Shown here piece after piece: positions 1 through 9,260 of a DNA stretch of 64,000 bases. The position numbers were made by a program, and so were the translations under genes. Position 1 is the stretch's first letter. The number at the start of each line of letters is the position of its first letter. This DNA comes from Micromonospora orduensis (GTDB lineage: Bacteria; Actinomycetota; Actinomycetes; Mycobacteriales; Micromonosporaceae): contig NZ_VDFY01000157.1 in assembly GCF_006228125.1 (NCBI RefSeq), positions 39,600 through 103,599 of the forward strand, given 5' to 3'. A model generated the notes under the pieces. It saw nothing but the letters and a program-made list of their open reading frames with translations. It did no database searches and had not been told where the DNA came from.

Positions 1-831
<831 letters not shown>

Positions 832-2583
832 TCACGCGATGGTGCAGATCGGGGCGCCGGAGGTGATCACGGCACCCACCTCGGCGGTGAGGCCGCTGAC
901 CGTACCCGCCTTGTGGGCGTGCAACGGCTGCTCCATCTTCATCGCCTCCAGCACCACCACCAGGTCGCCCTCGGCCACGGTGTCGCCGTCCGCCACCGCG
1001 ATCTTGACGATGGTGCCCTGCATCGGCGAGGTCAACGCGTCGCCACTGACCGGAGCGCCGGCCTTGGCGCCGCCGCCACGCCGGCTCGGCTTGCGCGAGG
1101 CTGGTGCCGCGGTGGTCGTACCCCCGCCGAAGCCGGCGGGGAGGCTGACCTCAAGGCGCTTGCCACCCACCTCGACCACGACGGTGTCGCGTTCGGCCGG
1201 CGCCTCGGCGGTGCCGGCGGCGGCGGCGAACGGCGGCACGGTGTTGTGGAACTCGGTCTCGATCCACCGGGTGTGCACGGTGAACGGCGCGGCGGTGAAC
1301 GCCTCGTCCCGCACAACGAGGCGGTGGAACGGCAGCGCGGTGGCCATGCCGTCGACCACCATCTCGTCGAGCGCGCGGCGGGCGCGCTCCAGCGCCTCGG
1401 TCCGCGTCTCACCGGTGATGATCACCTTGGCGAGCAGCGAGTCGAAGTTGCCGCCGATCACGTCGCCGGCCGAGATGCCGGTGTCCACCCGCACGCCCGG
1501 GCCGGTGGGCAGCCGCAGCGCGGTGACCGTGCCCGGGGCGGGCAGGAAGTTGCGGCCCGGGTCCTCGCCGTTGATCCGGAACTCGATGGCGTGCCCGCGC
1601 GGCGTCGGGTCCTCGGTGATCCGCAGCTTCTCACCGTCGGCGATCCGGAACTGCTCGCGGACCAGGTCGATGCCGGCGGTCTCCTCGGTGACCGGGTGCT
1701 CGACCTGGAGTCGGGTGTTGACCTCCAGGAAGGAGATCGTGCCGTCCCTGCCGACCAGGTACTCCACCGTGCCGGCGCCGTGGTAGCCGGCCTCCCGGCA
1801 GATCGCCTTGGCGCTGTCGTGGATCTGCGCCCGCTGGGCGTCGGTGAGGAACGGCGCGGGCGCCTCCTCGACGAGCTTCTGGTGCCGCCGCTGCAACGAG
1901 CAGTCCCGGGTGCCCACCACGATCACGTTGCCGTGCTGGTCGGCGAGGACCTGCGCCTCGACGTGCCGGGGCTGGTCCAGGTAACGCTCGACGAAGCACT
2001 CGCCCCGACCGAACGCGGCGACCGCCTCGCGGGTGGCCGACTCGAAGAGCTGGGGGATCTCCTCCATGGTCCGGGCCACCTTGAGACCGCGCCCGCCACC
2101 ACCGAAGGCGGCCTTGATGGCGACCGGCAGGCCGTGGTCGACGGCGAACGCCATCACCTCGTCCGGGCTCTCGACCGGGTCCGGGGTGCCGGGGACCAGC
2201 GGAGCGCCGGCGCGCTGCGCGATGTGCCGCGCGGTGACCTTGTCACCCAGGTCGCGGATCGCCTGTGGGGTGGGGCCGATCCAGGTCAGCCCGGCGTCGA
2301 TGACCGCCTGGGCGAAGTCGGCGTTCTCACTGAGGAAGCCATAACCCGGGTGTACGGCGTCCGCGCCGGACCGGGCCGCCACGTCGAGTAGCTTGTCGAT
2401 GCGCAGGTACGTGTCGGTCGCGCTGTCCCCGCCCAGCGCGTACGCCTCGTCCGCGAGGGTGGCGTGCAGGGCGTCGCGGTCCGAGTCCGCGTACACGGCG
2501 ACGCTGCCGAGGCCGGCGTCACGGCAGGCGCGGATGACCCGGACGGCGATCTCGCCGCGGTTGGCGATGAGTACCTTGCGCAC
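832..2583 (-). CDS. accA3: Acetyl/propionyl-CoA carboxylase alpha subunit (biotin carboxylase + BCCP)
   Basis: The 583-aa product carries the biotin carboxylase N-domain ([19 protein letters not shown]), an ATP-grasp domain with glycine-rich loop [11 protein letters not shown], the biotin carboxylase C-domain, a linker rich in Ala and Gly, and a C-terminal biotinyl domain with EAMKM (biotin on about Lys549). It carboxylates biotin with ATP and bicarbonate for the carboxyltransferase beta subunit (16500-18083 here), giving malonyl- or methylmalonyl-CoA for lipid synthesis. The GTG at 2583 is chosen over an in-frame start about 100 bp upstream because GGGAGGAG lies 8 nt before it and the family begins with this KVLIANRGE segment. 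A TACACT hexamer (2623-2618, minus strand) could be its -10. It diverges from padR. Length is normal. Confidence 0.93.
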   Translation of the reverse strand: MRKVLIANRGEIAVRVIRACRDAGLGSVAVYADSDRDALHATLADEAYALGGDSATDTYLRIDKLLDVAARSGADAVHPGYGFLSENADFAQAVIDAGLTWIGPTPQAIRDLGDKVTARHIAQRAGAPLVPGTPDPVESPDEVMAFAVDHGLPVAIKAAFGGGGRGLKVARTMEEIPQLFESATREAVAAFGRGECFVERYLDQPRHVEAQVLADQHGNVIVVGTRDCSLQRRHQKLVEEAPAPFLTDAQRAQIHDSAKAICREAGYHGAGTVEYLVGRDGTISFLEVNTRLQVEHPVTEETAGIDLVREQFRIADGEKLRITEDPTPRGHAIEFRINGEDPGRNFLPAPGTVTALRLPTGPGVRVDTGISAGDVIGGNFDSLLAKVIITGETRTEALERARRALDEMVVDGMATALPFHRLVVRDEAFTAAPFTVHTRWIETEFHNTVPPFAAAAGTAEAPAERDTVVVEVGGKRLEVSLPAGFGGGTTTAAPASRKPSRRGGGAKAGAPVSGDALTSPMQGTIVKIAVADGDTVAEGDLVVVLEAMKMEQPLHAHKAGTVSGLTAEVGAVITSGAPICTIA

Positions 2584-2671
2584 CTTCGTGGCTCCTCCCG
2601 GGAAGTTACTGACGGGGAGTGTATCGGCCACCTGTGGTGGCCCTAACGATCGCTCAGTGTGGGATGTGGCA

Positions 2672-2701
2672 CTGACCTTAGTCAAACTTGTCTATTACGC
2701 T
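2672..2701 (+). promoter_or_regulatory. padR promoter with PadR-type operator in the spacer
   Basis: CTGACC (2672-2677), an 18-nt spacer and TACGCT (2696-2701) form a plausible promoter. TACGCT ends 6 nt before the GTG of padR, so the mRNA would be leaderless. The spacer is filled by TAGTCAAACTTGTCTA (2679-2694), an imperfect inverted repeat (7-2-7, one mismatch) nearly identical to the perfect repeat at 3332-3347. Autorepression is inferred. Confidence 0.7.
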
Positions 2702-2707
2702 TGTGTG

Positions 2708-3334
2708 GTGTCTGCGACTCGGATGATGATTCTCGGCCTGGTGCGGTGGATGCAGCCTGTGCACGGCTACGACGTGCGCCGCGAGCTGCTGAGCTGGAGC
2801 GCCGACAAGTGGGCGAACGTGCAGCCCGGCTCGATCTACCACGCGCTGCGCAAGCTCACCGAGGAGGGACTGCTCCGGGCGGTCGCCACCGAGCAGGTCG
2901 GCGCCCGTCCGGCCCGCACGACCTACGAGGTGACCCCGAAAGGGGAGGACGAGTTCGAGACCCTGCTGCGCAATCTCTGGTGGAACTTCACCGAGCCGGT
3001 CGACCCGTTCACGGCCGCCTTCTCCTTCCTGCCCGCGATGCCGCGGTCCGAGGCGGCCGCGGCGCTGCGCAACCGGGCCAACCTGCTGCGGGCCGGCATC
3101 GAGTCGATGCGCGCCTCGCTCCAGTCGGACTGGGTCCGCAACACCAAGCCGGTGCACGTCAGTTGGATGTTCGAGCTGTGGTCCGCGCGAGCGGACGCGG
3201 AGCTGGGCTGGTGTGAGCGGATCGCGGAGCGGATCGAGTCCGGCGTGTCATACCTGCCTGCTGAACTGGCGAACGCGGAGGGTTGGTCGGGCCGACGGGA
3301 CGGCGAGGAGCGGATCGATCACGACGCGAAATAG
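2708..3334 (+). CDS. PadR-family transcriptional regulator
   Basis: The 208-aa product starts VSATRMMILGLVRWMQPVHG and has the PadR winged helix in residues 1-90 (HGYDVRRELL, then GSIYHALRKLTEEGLL and the wing with TTYEVTPKGEDEF), followed by a helical C-terminal dimerisation part of about 100 residues (Vir_C-like). PadR proteins of this kind repress a neighbouring multidrug ABC exporter and release on drug binding. The exporter follows directly at 3456-5189. The GTG at 2708 is preferred because it lies 6 nt after a TACGCT -10 hexamer; the frame is open further upstream but that region is the promoter. Its stop codon TAG is the first triplet of the downstream operator (3332-3347), so regulator gene and exporter control region are fused end to end. 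Confidence 0.9.
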   Translation: MSATRMMILGLVRWMQPVHGYDVRRELLSWSADKWANVQPGSIYHALRKLTEEGLLRAVATEQVGARPARTTYEVTPKGEDEFETLLRNLWWNFTEPVDPFTAAFSFLPAMPRSEAAAALRNRANLLRAGIESMRASLQSDWVRNTKPVHVSWMFELWSARADAELGWCERIAERIESGVSYLPAELANAEGWSGRRDGEERIDHDAK

Positions 3335-3370
3335 TCAACCTTGACTAGAAAAGCTATATCGCGTTAGCCT
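3332..3370 (+). promoter_or_regulatory. Perfect PadR-type operator and promoter of the exporter operon
   Basis: TAGTCAACCTTGACTA (3332-3347) is a perfect 7-2-7 inverted repeat. Its right arm contains the -35 TTGACT (3341-3346); after 18 nt follows the -10 TAGCCT (3365-3370). Binding would block RNA polymerase. The same motif with one mismatch lies in the padR promoter. The 5' UTR also holds a GGCCGGT/ACCGGCC hairpin at 3420-3436, 10 nt before the AGGAG ribosome site. Confidence 0.75.
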
Positions 3371-3455
3371 GCTGTCGGCACAGCGGGGGAGTGCGCCGTC
3401 CGGCGTCGTCCCACTCGACGGCCGGTTCGACCGGCCTAACCGACCAGGAGCAGAA

Positions 3456-4415
3456 ATGATCGAGACCAGGGGGCTACGGAAGTCGTTCCGCTCCCGCGCG
3501 GGTCGAGAGACGAAGACGGTTGACGCCGTGCGGGGGGTCAACCTCGAGGTCGCCGAGGGCGAGATCTTCGGCTTCCTCGGCCCGAACGGGGCCGGCAAGA
3601 CCACCACGCTGCGGATGCTCGCCACGCTGATCGAGCCGGACGGCGGGGATGCCACCATCGCTGGCGCCGACCTGCGCAAGGACCCGGCGGAGGTGCGGCG
3701 TCGCATCGGGTACGTGCCACAGGGCGGCAGCACCTGGGACGAGTCCACCGCCCGCGAGGAACTGGTGCTGCACGCCCGCATGTACGGCATCGGCAAGGCC
3801 GACGCGCAGCAGCGCGCCGTCCGCGCCCTGGACGCCTTCCAGCTCACCGAGTACGCCGACCGCAAGTGCAAGACCTACTCCGGCGGTCAGCGCCGGCGGG
3901 TCGAGATCGCACTCGGCATCATCCACGAGCCGAAGATCGTCTTCCTGGACGAGCCGACCACCGGCCTCGACCCGCAGAGCCGGGCCCACATGTGGGACGA
4001 GATCCGGCGCCTGCGCAGCGACGGGATGACCGTCTTCATCACCACGCACTACCTCGACGAGGCCGACGCGCTCTGCGACCGGATCGCGATCATGGATCAC
4101 GGCGAGGTGGTGGCCGAGGGCACCCCGGCCGAGCTGAAGAGGGAGATCTCCGGCGACGTGGTGCTCGTCGGTCTCGACGTGGCCGCCACCCCGCAGGCCG
4201 CGCAGACCCTCGACGGCGAGCCGTACGTCAACAAGCTGGAGACCGTCGACGAGGGCGGCCTGCGTCTCTACGTCGACGAGGGCGCCACCGCCATCCCGCA
4301 GGTGCTGCGCCGACTCGACCACGCCGGGCTGGAGCTGCGCTCGATCGAGCTGCACCGACCCAGCCTGGACGACGTCTTCCTGACCAAGACCGGCCGCTCG
4401 CTGCGCGAGTCCTGA
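3456..4415 (+). CDS. DrrA-type ABC exporter ATP-binding protein
   Basis: The 319-aa ATPase has Walker A GPNGAGKTT (residues 42-50), Q-loop PQGG (87-90), signature YSGGQRRRVEIA (140-151), Walker B VFLDEPTTGLD (161-171) and an H-loop in ITTHYLDEADAL. The C-terminal extension of about 90 residues, ending HRPSLDDVFLTKTGRSLRES, is the DrrA-type (DUF4162) tail, so the closest functional group is the daunorubicin resistance / ABC-2 exporter family. It should power the permease encoded 18 nt downstream. AGGAG lies 4 nt before the ATG. Control by the upstream PadR operator is inferred. The exported compound cannot be told from sequence. Confidence 0.92.
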   Translation: MIETRGLRKSFRSRAGRETKTVDAVRGVNLEVAEGEIFGFLGPNGAGKTTTLRMLATLIEPDGGDATIAGADLRKDPAEVRRRIGYVPQGGSTWDESTAREELVLHARMYGIGKADAQQRAVRALDAFQLTEYADRKCKTYSGGQRRRVEIALGIIHEPKIVFLDEPTTGLDPQSRAHMWDEIRRLRSDGMTVFITTHYLDEADALCDRIAIMDHGEVVAEGTPAELKREISGDVVLVGLDVAATPQAAQTLDGEPYVNKLETVDEGGLRLYVDEGATAIPQVLRRLDHAGLELRSIELHRPSLDDVFLTKTGRSLRES

Positions 4416-4433
4416 CCACCGGAGAGACGACTC

Positions 4434-5189
4434 ATGAAATTCGCCCGTGACACGTGGCTGATCTTCCAGCGGCAGATCCAACTTCTGCTGCGCAACCCGG
4501 TCTGGGTCTTCGTCGGCGTCTTCCAGCCGGTGATGTACCTGCTGCTCTTCGCCCCGCTGCTCAAGCCCGCACTGAACGCGCCCACCCAGGCGGCCGCCTA
4601 CAAGATCTTCGTACCGGGTCTGCTGGTGCTGCTGGCCATCTTCGGTGGCCTGTTCCAGGGCTTCGGCCTGATCGCCGAGCTGCGAGCCGGCGTCATCGAA
4701 CGCTCCCGGGTCACCCCGATCAGCCGGCTCGCCCTGCTGCTCGGCCGCTCGCTGCGCGACGTGGTCTCGCTCCTGGTGCAGGCCGTCATCATCACGCTGC
4801 TGGCGCTCATCTTCGACCTACGGGTGTTCATCGGGGACCTGCTGTTGGCGTACCTGATGCTCGCCCTGATCGCGCTCATGACCTCGGCCGTCTCGTACGG
4901 CGTCGCGCTCAAGGTCAAGAGCGAGGACGCGCTGGCTCCGCTGATGAACACGGTGGCGCAGCCGGTGCTGCTGCTGTCCGGCATCCTGCTGCCGCTGACC
5001 TTCGCGCCCGGCTGGTTGCAGGGCATCGCCGACTGGAACCCGTTCTCCTGGGCGGTCGACGGCACCCGGGCGCTGTTCGCCGGTGACCTCGGCAGCGACA
5101 AGGTCTGGCAGGGCCTCACCATCACCGCGGTCCTCGCCGCGTTGGGTGTCTTCTGGGCCGCACGGCAGTTCGCCCGCAGCGTCCGCTGA
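4434..5189 (+). CDS. DrrB-type ABC-2 exporter permease
   Basis: The 251-aa protein begins MKFARDTWLIFQRQIQLLLR and has six predicted membrane segments (about residues 20-45, 57-80, 100-122, 133-157, 168-190 and 225-245), the ABC-2 membrane fold. GLIAELRAGVIERSRVTPIS in the first cytoplasmic loop is the conserved coupling region of the DrrB/ABC-2 group, and ILLPLTFAPGWLQGIADWNPF is the typical segment before the last helix. It forms the pore with the ATPase just upstream (start 18 nt after its stop, with GGAGAG as ribosome site). The operon ends at a hairpin at 5203. Confidence 0.9.
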   Translation: MKFARDTWLIFQRQIQLLLRNPVWVFVGVFQPVMYLLLFAPLLKPALNAPTQAAAYKIFVPGLLVLLAIFGGLFQGFGLIAELRAGVIERSRVTPISRLALLLGRSLRDVVSLLVQAVIITLLALIFDLRVFIGDLLLAYLMLALIALMTSAVSYGVALKVKSEDALAPLMNTVAQPVLLLSGILLPLTFAPGWLQGIADWNPFSWAVDGTRALFAGDLGSDKVWQGLTITAVLAALGVFWAARQFARSVR

Positions 5190-5202
5190 CGGTCGCTCGT
5201 TC

Positions 5203-5235
5203 CGGGGTGCCCTTCGTTGTTTCGGGGGCACCCCG
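5203..5235. terminator. Hairpin terminator between exporter operon and methyltransferase
   Basis: CGGGGTGCCC (5203-5212) and GGGCACCCCG (5226-5235) are perfect 10-bp arms around a 13-nt loop. It lies between convergent genes and could serve both strands. There is no U-tract, as is usual in high-GC actinobacteria. Confidence 0.65.
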
Positions 5236-5255
5236 ATCCGCGTGCGGGTTTGGTG

Positions 5256-5909
5256 TCAACGCACCCGGGCGAGGGTGAGGCCGTCCGCGATGGGAAGCAT
5301 CACCGGGTCCACCCGCACGTCGGCCAGCACCTCGTCATTGAACGCGGCGATGGCCCGGTCGTCGGCGTCCCGCGGGGCGATCACCCGACCGCCGCGCAGC
5401 ACGTTGTCGACCGCGATCACCCCACCCGGACGCATCCGGGGCACCAGTTCCGCCCAGTACACCGGGTAGCCGGTCTTGTCCGCGTCGATGAACGCGAAGT
5501 CCAGGAAGCGTTCGTACGGCAGGTCCCGCAGCGTCTCCCCGGCCGGGCCGATCCGCAGGTCGATCCGGTCCTGCACGCCGGCGCGGGCCCAGTAGCGCCG
5601 GGCGATGCCGGTGAACTCCTCGGAGATGTCGAAGCAGGTCAGCCGCCCACCCTCGGGCAGCCCCCGCGCGATGGCCAGCGACGACAGCCCGGTGAACGTG
5701 CCGACCTCGACGGCCTGCCGCACGTCGAGCAGCCGGGTGAGGAACGTCAGGAAGGCGGCCTGCTCCGGCGCCACCTGCATGGTGGCGTGCTCCGGCAGCA
5801 CCGACCGGGTCTCCTCGGCCAGGTCCCGGATGATCTCGTCCGGCGGGGCGCCGTGCGCGACCAGGTACGCGTGCAGCTCGTCGGTGAGCGGAATCGACTT
5901 GGTGGTCAT
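5256..5909 (-). CDS. Class I SAM-dependent O-methyltransferase
   Basis: The 217-aa product is of the COMT/CCoAOMT (Methyltransf_24) type. Motif I is AVEVGTFTGLSSLAIA (residues 66-81), followed by the acidic ribose-contact region CFDISEEF (92-99), FIDADKTGY (140-148, metal and SAM contact) and the catalytic-region stretch GGVIAVDNVLRGGRV (162-176). Family members methylate catechol-like hydroxyls with Mg2+; the substrate here is unknown. Its ATG overlaps the stop of maf by 4 nt (ATGA at 5906-5909), so the two are translated from one mRNA. Confidence 0.88.
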   Translation of the reverse strand: MTTKSIPLTDELHAYLVAHGAPPDEIIRDLAEETRSVLPEHATMQVAPEQAAFLTFLTRLLDVRQAVEVGTFTGLSSLAIARGLPEGGRLTCFDISEEFTGIARRYWARAGVQDRIDLRIGPAGETLRDLPYERFLDFAFIDADKTGYPVYWAELVPRMRPGGVIAVDNVLRGGRVIAPRDADDRAIAAFNDEVLADVRVDPVMLPIADGLTLARVR

Positions 5910-6583
5910 GACCGGACGTTACCGAGCGGCTCCACGGATTGGCCGCCCGGCGCGACCTTTGTCCACAGGTCGGTGATCCGCAGGTCCAACTCGGCGAGGA
6001 GGCGGCGTAGCAGCGGCATCGACAACCCGACGACCGTGCCCGGGTCACCCTCGATCCGCTCCACGAACGGTCCGCCCAGCCCGTCGATCGTGAACGCGCC
6101 GGCCACGGCCAACGGTTCACCGGTGGCCACGTACGCGGCGATCTCGTCGTCGCTGATGTCGGCGAAGTGAACGGTCGTCGAGGCCACCGCCTCCGCGCGC
6201 CGCCCGGCGACCATGTCGATCAGGCAGTGCCCGCTGTGCAGGACGCCACTGCGCCCCCGCATCCGCAGCCACCGCCGGGTCGCGTCCGCCGGGTCCGCCG
6301 GCTTGCCGAGGATCTCCCCGTCGAACGCCAGCACCGAATCACAGCCGATCACCAGCGTCCGCTGGTCGACGCCGGCGTCGACCGGGCTCAGCCGGGTCAG
6401 CACGGCCTGCGCCTTGAGCCGCGCCAACTCCAGGCACAGATCCTCGGCCCGGTCGGTCACCACCAGCGACTCGTCCACCCCACTGACCAGCACGTCCGGC
6501 TCGATGCCGGCGGCCTGGAGAGACTTACGACGGGCAGGGCTCGCCGAGGCGAGCACGAGGCGGAGCGGCAGAGATTCAGACAC
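5906..6583 (-). CDS. maf: Maf-family nucleoside triphosphate pyrophosphatase
   Basis: The 225-aa product starts VSESLPLRLVLASASPARRKSL, the Maf signature (LASxSPRR) that forms the nucleotide-binding loop; VIGCDSVLAFDGEILGKP and GDPGTVVGLSMPLL are the other conserved blocks. Maf enzymes hydrolyse dTTP, UTP or modified NTPs to monophosphates and have been linked to septum inhibition. The GTG at 6583 is used: the LASASP motif follows closely, and TACCGT (6596-6591) sits 7 nt upstream, the leaderless arrangement seen repeatedly in this window. In related actinobacteria maf usually lies close to the carboxylase beta/epsilon genes; here a type VII cassette intervenes. Confidence 0.9.
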   Translation of the reverse strand: MSESLPLRLVLASASPARRKSLQAAGIEPDVLVSGVDESLVVTDRAEDLCLELARLKAQAVLTRLSPVDAGVDQRTLVIGCDSVLAFDGEILGKPADPADATRRWLRMRGRSGVLHSGHCLIDMVAGRRAEAVASTTVHFADISDDEIAAYVATGEPLAVAGAFTIDGLGGPFVERIEGDPGTVVGLSMPLLRRLLAELDLRITDLWTKVAPGGQSVEPLGNVRS

Positions 6584-6658
6584 GAACCCGACGGTACCGG
6601 CTGCGAGGCGGCCTGGTGGGTCGCCACCCTCGCGGGGCCTGGTGCGCGGCCTGGCCCT

Positions 6659-6738
6659 TGATCCACTCCATATCGCCGATGTGGGGCTATCCCACTGCCT
6701 GCGAGGAAAGCGCAATATCGGCGATATGGAGTCGATCA
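6659..6738. repeat. Long-arm intergenic palindrome 1
   Basis: ACTCCATATCGCCGAT (6665-6680) pairs perfectly with ATCGGCGATATGGAGT (6717-6732). Beyond one C-C mismatch the arms continue with TGATC/GATCA, giving 22-nt arms (6659-6680, 6717-6738). The 36-nt spacer holds a second hairpin GTGGG-GCTAT-CCCAC (6681-6695). It lies between the mycosin stop and the maf start. It may terminate the mycosin operon, or be a dispersed palindromic repeat like those at 24950, 42894 and 54137. Confidence 0.85.
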
Positions 6739-6753
6739 GAGCGCCCGGGTCGG

Positions 6754-7893
6754 TCAGCGACTGATTCTGGGCGGCGGATCATCACCGCGCCGACGACGTC
6801 GCGCCACCCACGCCCATCCAACGCCGGCGGTCACGATCACCGCGAGAGTGACCAGGCCACGAACGGTCGCACCATCGCCGTCATCACCAGGACGGGCGCC
6901 AGTCGTCGTGCTCGCCCCAGCACCGGCCGGAGCGCTCGCTGACTCAAAACCCAACGGAGGTACGTCTGCCGTCAGCGCCGCCACAAGATCGATGACGCCG
7001 TACCCGTACTCGTCGTCACGACCAGGCGGACCCTTGTCGACAGCCGTGGCCGTGAGCCGATGCGCGACCTCCCGCGCCGGCAGGTAGGGGTATTTCGACC
7101 TGATCAACGCCGCAGCCCCCGCCACAATCGCCGTTGCACTCGAAGTGCCAGTGCCCTTCGAGTACTTCCCGTCGTAGCTGGTGCTGTAAATGTCGACCGC
7201 CGGTGCAACCACATCGATCTCCGGCCCGGTAACCGAGATCGCAGCATGTTGCCCAGAGCGGTCCACACCGCCTACGGCGATCACACCTTCTTCGCTGGCC
7301 GGGTAGCGCACGTCAGCATCGGGCGGCCGGTTGCCAGCTGCCGCCACCACGACAATATTGGCATCCTGTGCCGCGTTTATCGCTTGCTGGAGCCTGACGC
7401 TGGCACCTGCAACGGCTGAAATGCTTATTACGTCCGCGCCTTTTTGTATCGCAAATTCGATACCCAAAGCCAGCGAATCTGGATCGCCGTCACCCTTGGG
7501 GGGAGTGTCGAAGATCGGAAGAATCTTCGCCTGTGGGGCGATTCCAAGGGCACCTCTGTCGTTCACTCCGTGAGCAGCAATGAGGCCGGCCATTGAAGTG
7601 CCGTGGCTGTCTCTATCCTGGCGACCGTCGCCGTTTCCGCCAGGTATAACATCGATGCCCGGTAGAAGATTATCTCGTATGTCGGGATGGGGGGCGACTC
7701 CGGTATCTGGGACTGCGATGATCACGCCGGATCCCTTGCTTAGGCGATGCGCCTCTGAGGTTCGCAGGTAGTTTAGATGCCATTGGTCGCCTCGTATCAA
7801 GTCGGCATCCCCTTCGGGAGCGTTCGAGCTTGTGGACGTCAGAATCGTCGCAATGGCCAAATTGAAGATGCTTACACACAGTGCCTTTTTCAC
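6754..7893 (-). CDS. Type VII secretion-associated subtilisin-like protease (mycosin)
   Basis: The 379-aa product has a signal-like N-terminus (VKKALCVSIFNLAIATIL), an S8 domain with catalytic Asp63 (VPDTGVAPHPD), His97 (DSHGTSMAGL) and Ser251 (GTGTSSATAIVAG), oxyanion Asn188 (AAAGN), a low-complexity linker, and one C-terminal membrane helix (VRGLVTLAVIVTAGVGWAW) ending in basic residues. This is the mycosin (MycP) layout: protease outside, anchored in the membrane, needed for ESX secretion. The GTG at 7893 overlaps the stop of the upstream PPE-like gene (GTGA), so it is translationally coupled. GC content is clearly lower than in its neighbours. No EccB/C/D/E gene is in the window. Confidence 0.85.
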   Translation of the reverse strand: MKKALCVSIFNLAIATILTSTSSNAPEGDADLIRGDQWHLNYLRTSEAHRLSKGSGVIIAVPDTGVAPHPDIRDNLLPGIDVIPGGNGDGRQDRDSHGTSMAGLIAAHGVNDRGALGIAPQAKILPIFDTPPKGDGDPDSLALGIEFAIQKGADVISISAVAGASVRLQQAINAAQDANIVVVAAAGNRPPDADVRYPASEEGVIAVGGVDRSGQHAAISVTGPEIDVVAPAVDIYSTSYDGKYSKGTGTSSATAIVAGAAALIRSKYPYLPAREVAHRLTATAVDKGPPGRDDEYGYGVIDLVAALTADVPPLGFESASAPAGAGASTTTGARPGDDGDGATVRGLVTLAVIVTAGVGWAWVARRRRRGDDPPPRISR

Positions 7894-9260
7894 TTGCTGA
7901 AGCCGATGGCCGGTCCTGGGTCGATCGGGCCGTCCCCCTTTGGTGGGAGAACCACGGGCGGGACGCCTTGATCGGTCTCCCAAGGATTATCCGGGTCCCA
8001 TCGAGAGGGAGGGTCTTCGACTTGGGACGGCGTGCCAAGGCGAGGTGTCGTCCCATGATGCCCAGGCGCCCCACCTATCGGGAAGCTGCTTGGAGTTCCA
8101 ATAAGATTGCGTCCAGTACCCGGCCTGGTCCCTGCTGCGCCAGTCGGTGCGGTCCCAGCTCCGCCACCGCCAATTACTCCACCGATTGGGTTAACCCTTT
8201 TAGGTGCGACCGCGTTATTGGAAGGTTGATTGGGGCCTACTCCCGGAATTCCACCGATCAGACCTCCAGCGGAGGGGGCGGGTCGGGCAGGTGACGCGTG
8301 AGGCTTTGCGTTGCCATCGGCTCCTCCGCCTACGGGACTGTTGGGGGTTCCAGGCTGGATCGTCCGAGGTGGTGTTGAGGGCAGACCCGAGGGAGGGGAG
8401 AGCATTCCCGACGTCAGCCCAAGAGCGATGTTGTGTGCAGAACCAGCGGACCCGGGTGGCTGAGCGACTGGAAGGGCCGCGACGTTCGGTGGCGCTGAAA
8501 CTCCGCCTGCGGCCCCGCCGAGTACCGGGCCGACTCCCGGCGTTGTGGGTACAGGTCCTAGCCCTCCCCCGCTCGCACTCCCGCGGCGGACGGCAGGTGC
8601 CATTAGTGCAGGTACCGGCAGGACTGGCGGGATAATTGGCGCCGTGTAGTCGCCGTATACATCGGGGTTGTCTGGCTGCCGTGGGCTCTTCGGCACTGCT
8701 GGTGGTTTTTGGAGGGTTGCTTGGGCTTGTTGGAGTTCGCCGCTGAGGCCGAACATCATGCCCCGAGCCTGCACGTTCAGCCGTTCCAGTTCCGCGTCGG
8801 TCACAGGTGGCTCGGTGACCCGGCTTCCCATGATCGCCTTAGGGTTGGCCGCCGTCGTCTCGTACGCCTGCTTCTGTTGGAGTTTGTCCGCGTACTCCTC
8901 GTAGATCTTGCGGAGCGCGGCGCGGGTGGTGCCAATGGCCTGGGTGGCGGCGGACAGCGCGGTGTAGTTGGCGGCGGCGGCGTCGTGGGTGTGCCGCACC
9001 TTGTCGATGAGTTCGTCGAGTTGGGCGAGGTACGTGCGGGAGGCGGCGCTGGTCTCGGGGGGCCAGGCCGTGGCGAGCCCTCGCCGGTATTCCTGGAGCC
9101 GGCCGAGGTGGATCTGTGCCAGGTCGCAGACCTTGCGCCAGCCGGCGACCTGTTTCCAGTGGTTGGCGGTGTCGTGGTCCTGCAGGCACGCCCACATGCT
9201 GTTGACGTCCATGAGCTGCCAGTCGGTGCCGGCGGTGCGGCTGTTGCCCCGTTCGTTCAT
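7890..9260 (-). CDS. PPE-like type VII secretion protein with Gly/Pro-rich C-terminus
   Basis: The 456-aa product has an all-helical N-terminal region (about residues 15-185) with an AWPPETS turn at 65-71 between two long helices, comparable to the W-x-G turn of WXG100/PPE proteins. The rest is a disordered, Pro- and Gly-rich tail (PIIPPVLPVPALMAP, many GGG and GVGP stretches). I infer an ESX-type substrate or PPE-like partner because it sits between a small helical partner and a mycosin gene, with 4-nt overlaps on both sides (ATGA at 9257-9260; GTGA at 7890-7893). No enzymatic motif is visible. GC content falls from its N-terminal to its C-terminal coding half. Confidence 0.7.
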   Translation of the reverse strand: MNERGNSRTAGTDWQLMDVNSMWACLQDHDTANHWKQVAGWRKVCDLAQIHLGRLQEYRRGLATAWPPETSAASRTYLAQLDELIDKVRHTHDAAAANYTALSAATQAIGTTRAALRKIYEEYADKLQQKQAYETTAANPKAIMGSRVTEPPVTDAELERLNVQARGMMFGLSGELQQAQATLQKPPAVPKSPRQPDNPDVYGDYTAPIIPPVLPVPALMAPAVRRGSASGGGLGPVPTTPGVGPVLGGAAGGVSAPPNVAALPVAQPPGSAGSAHNIALGLTSGMLSPPSGLPSTPPRTIQPGTPNSPVGGGADGNAKPHASPARPAPSAGGLIGGIPGVGPNQPSNNAVAPKRVNPIGGVIGGGGAGTAPTGAAGTRPGTGRNLIGTPSSFPIGGAPGHHGTTPRLGTPSQVEDPPSRWDPDNPWETDQGVPPVVLPPKGDGPIDPGPAIGFSK

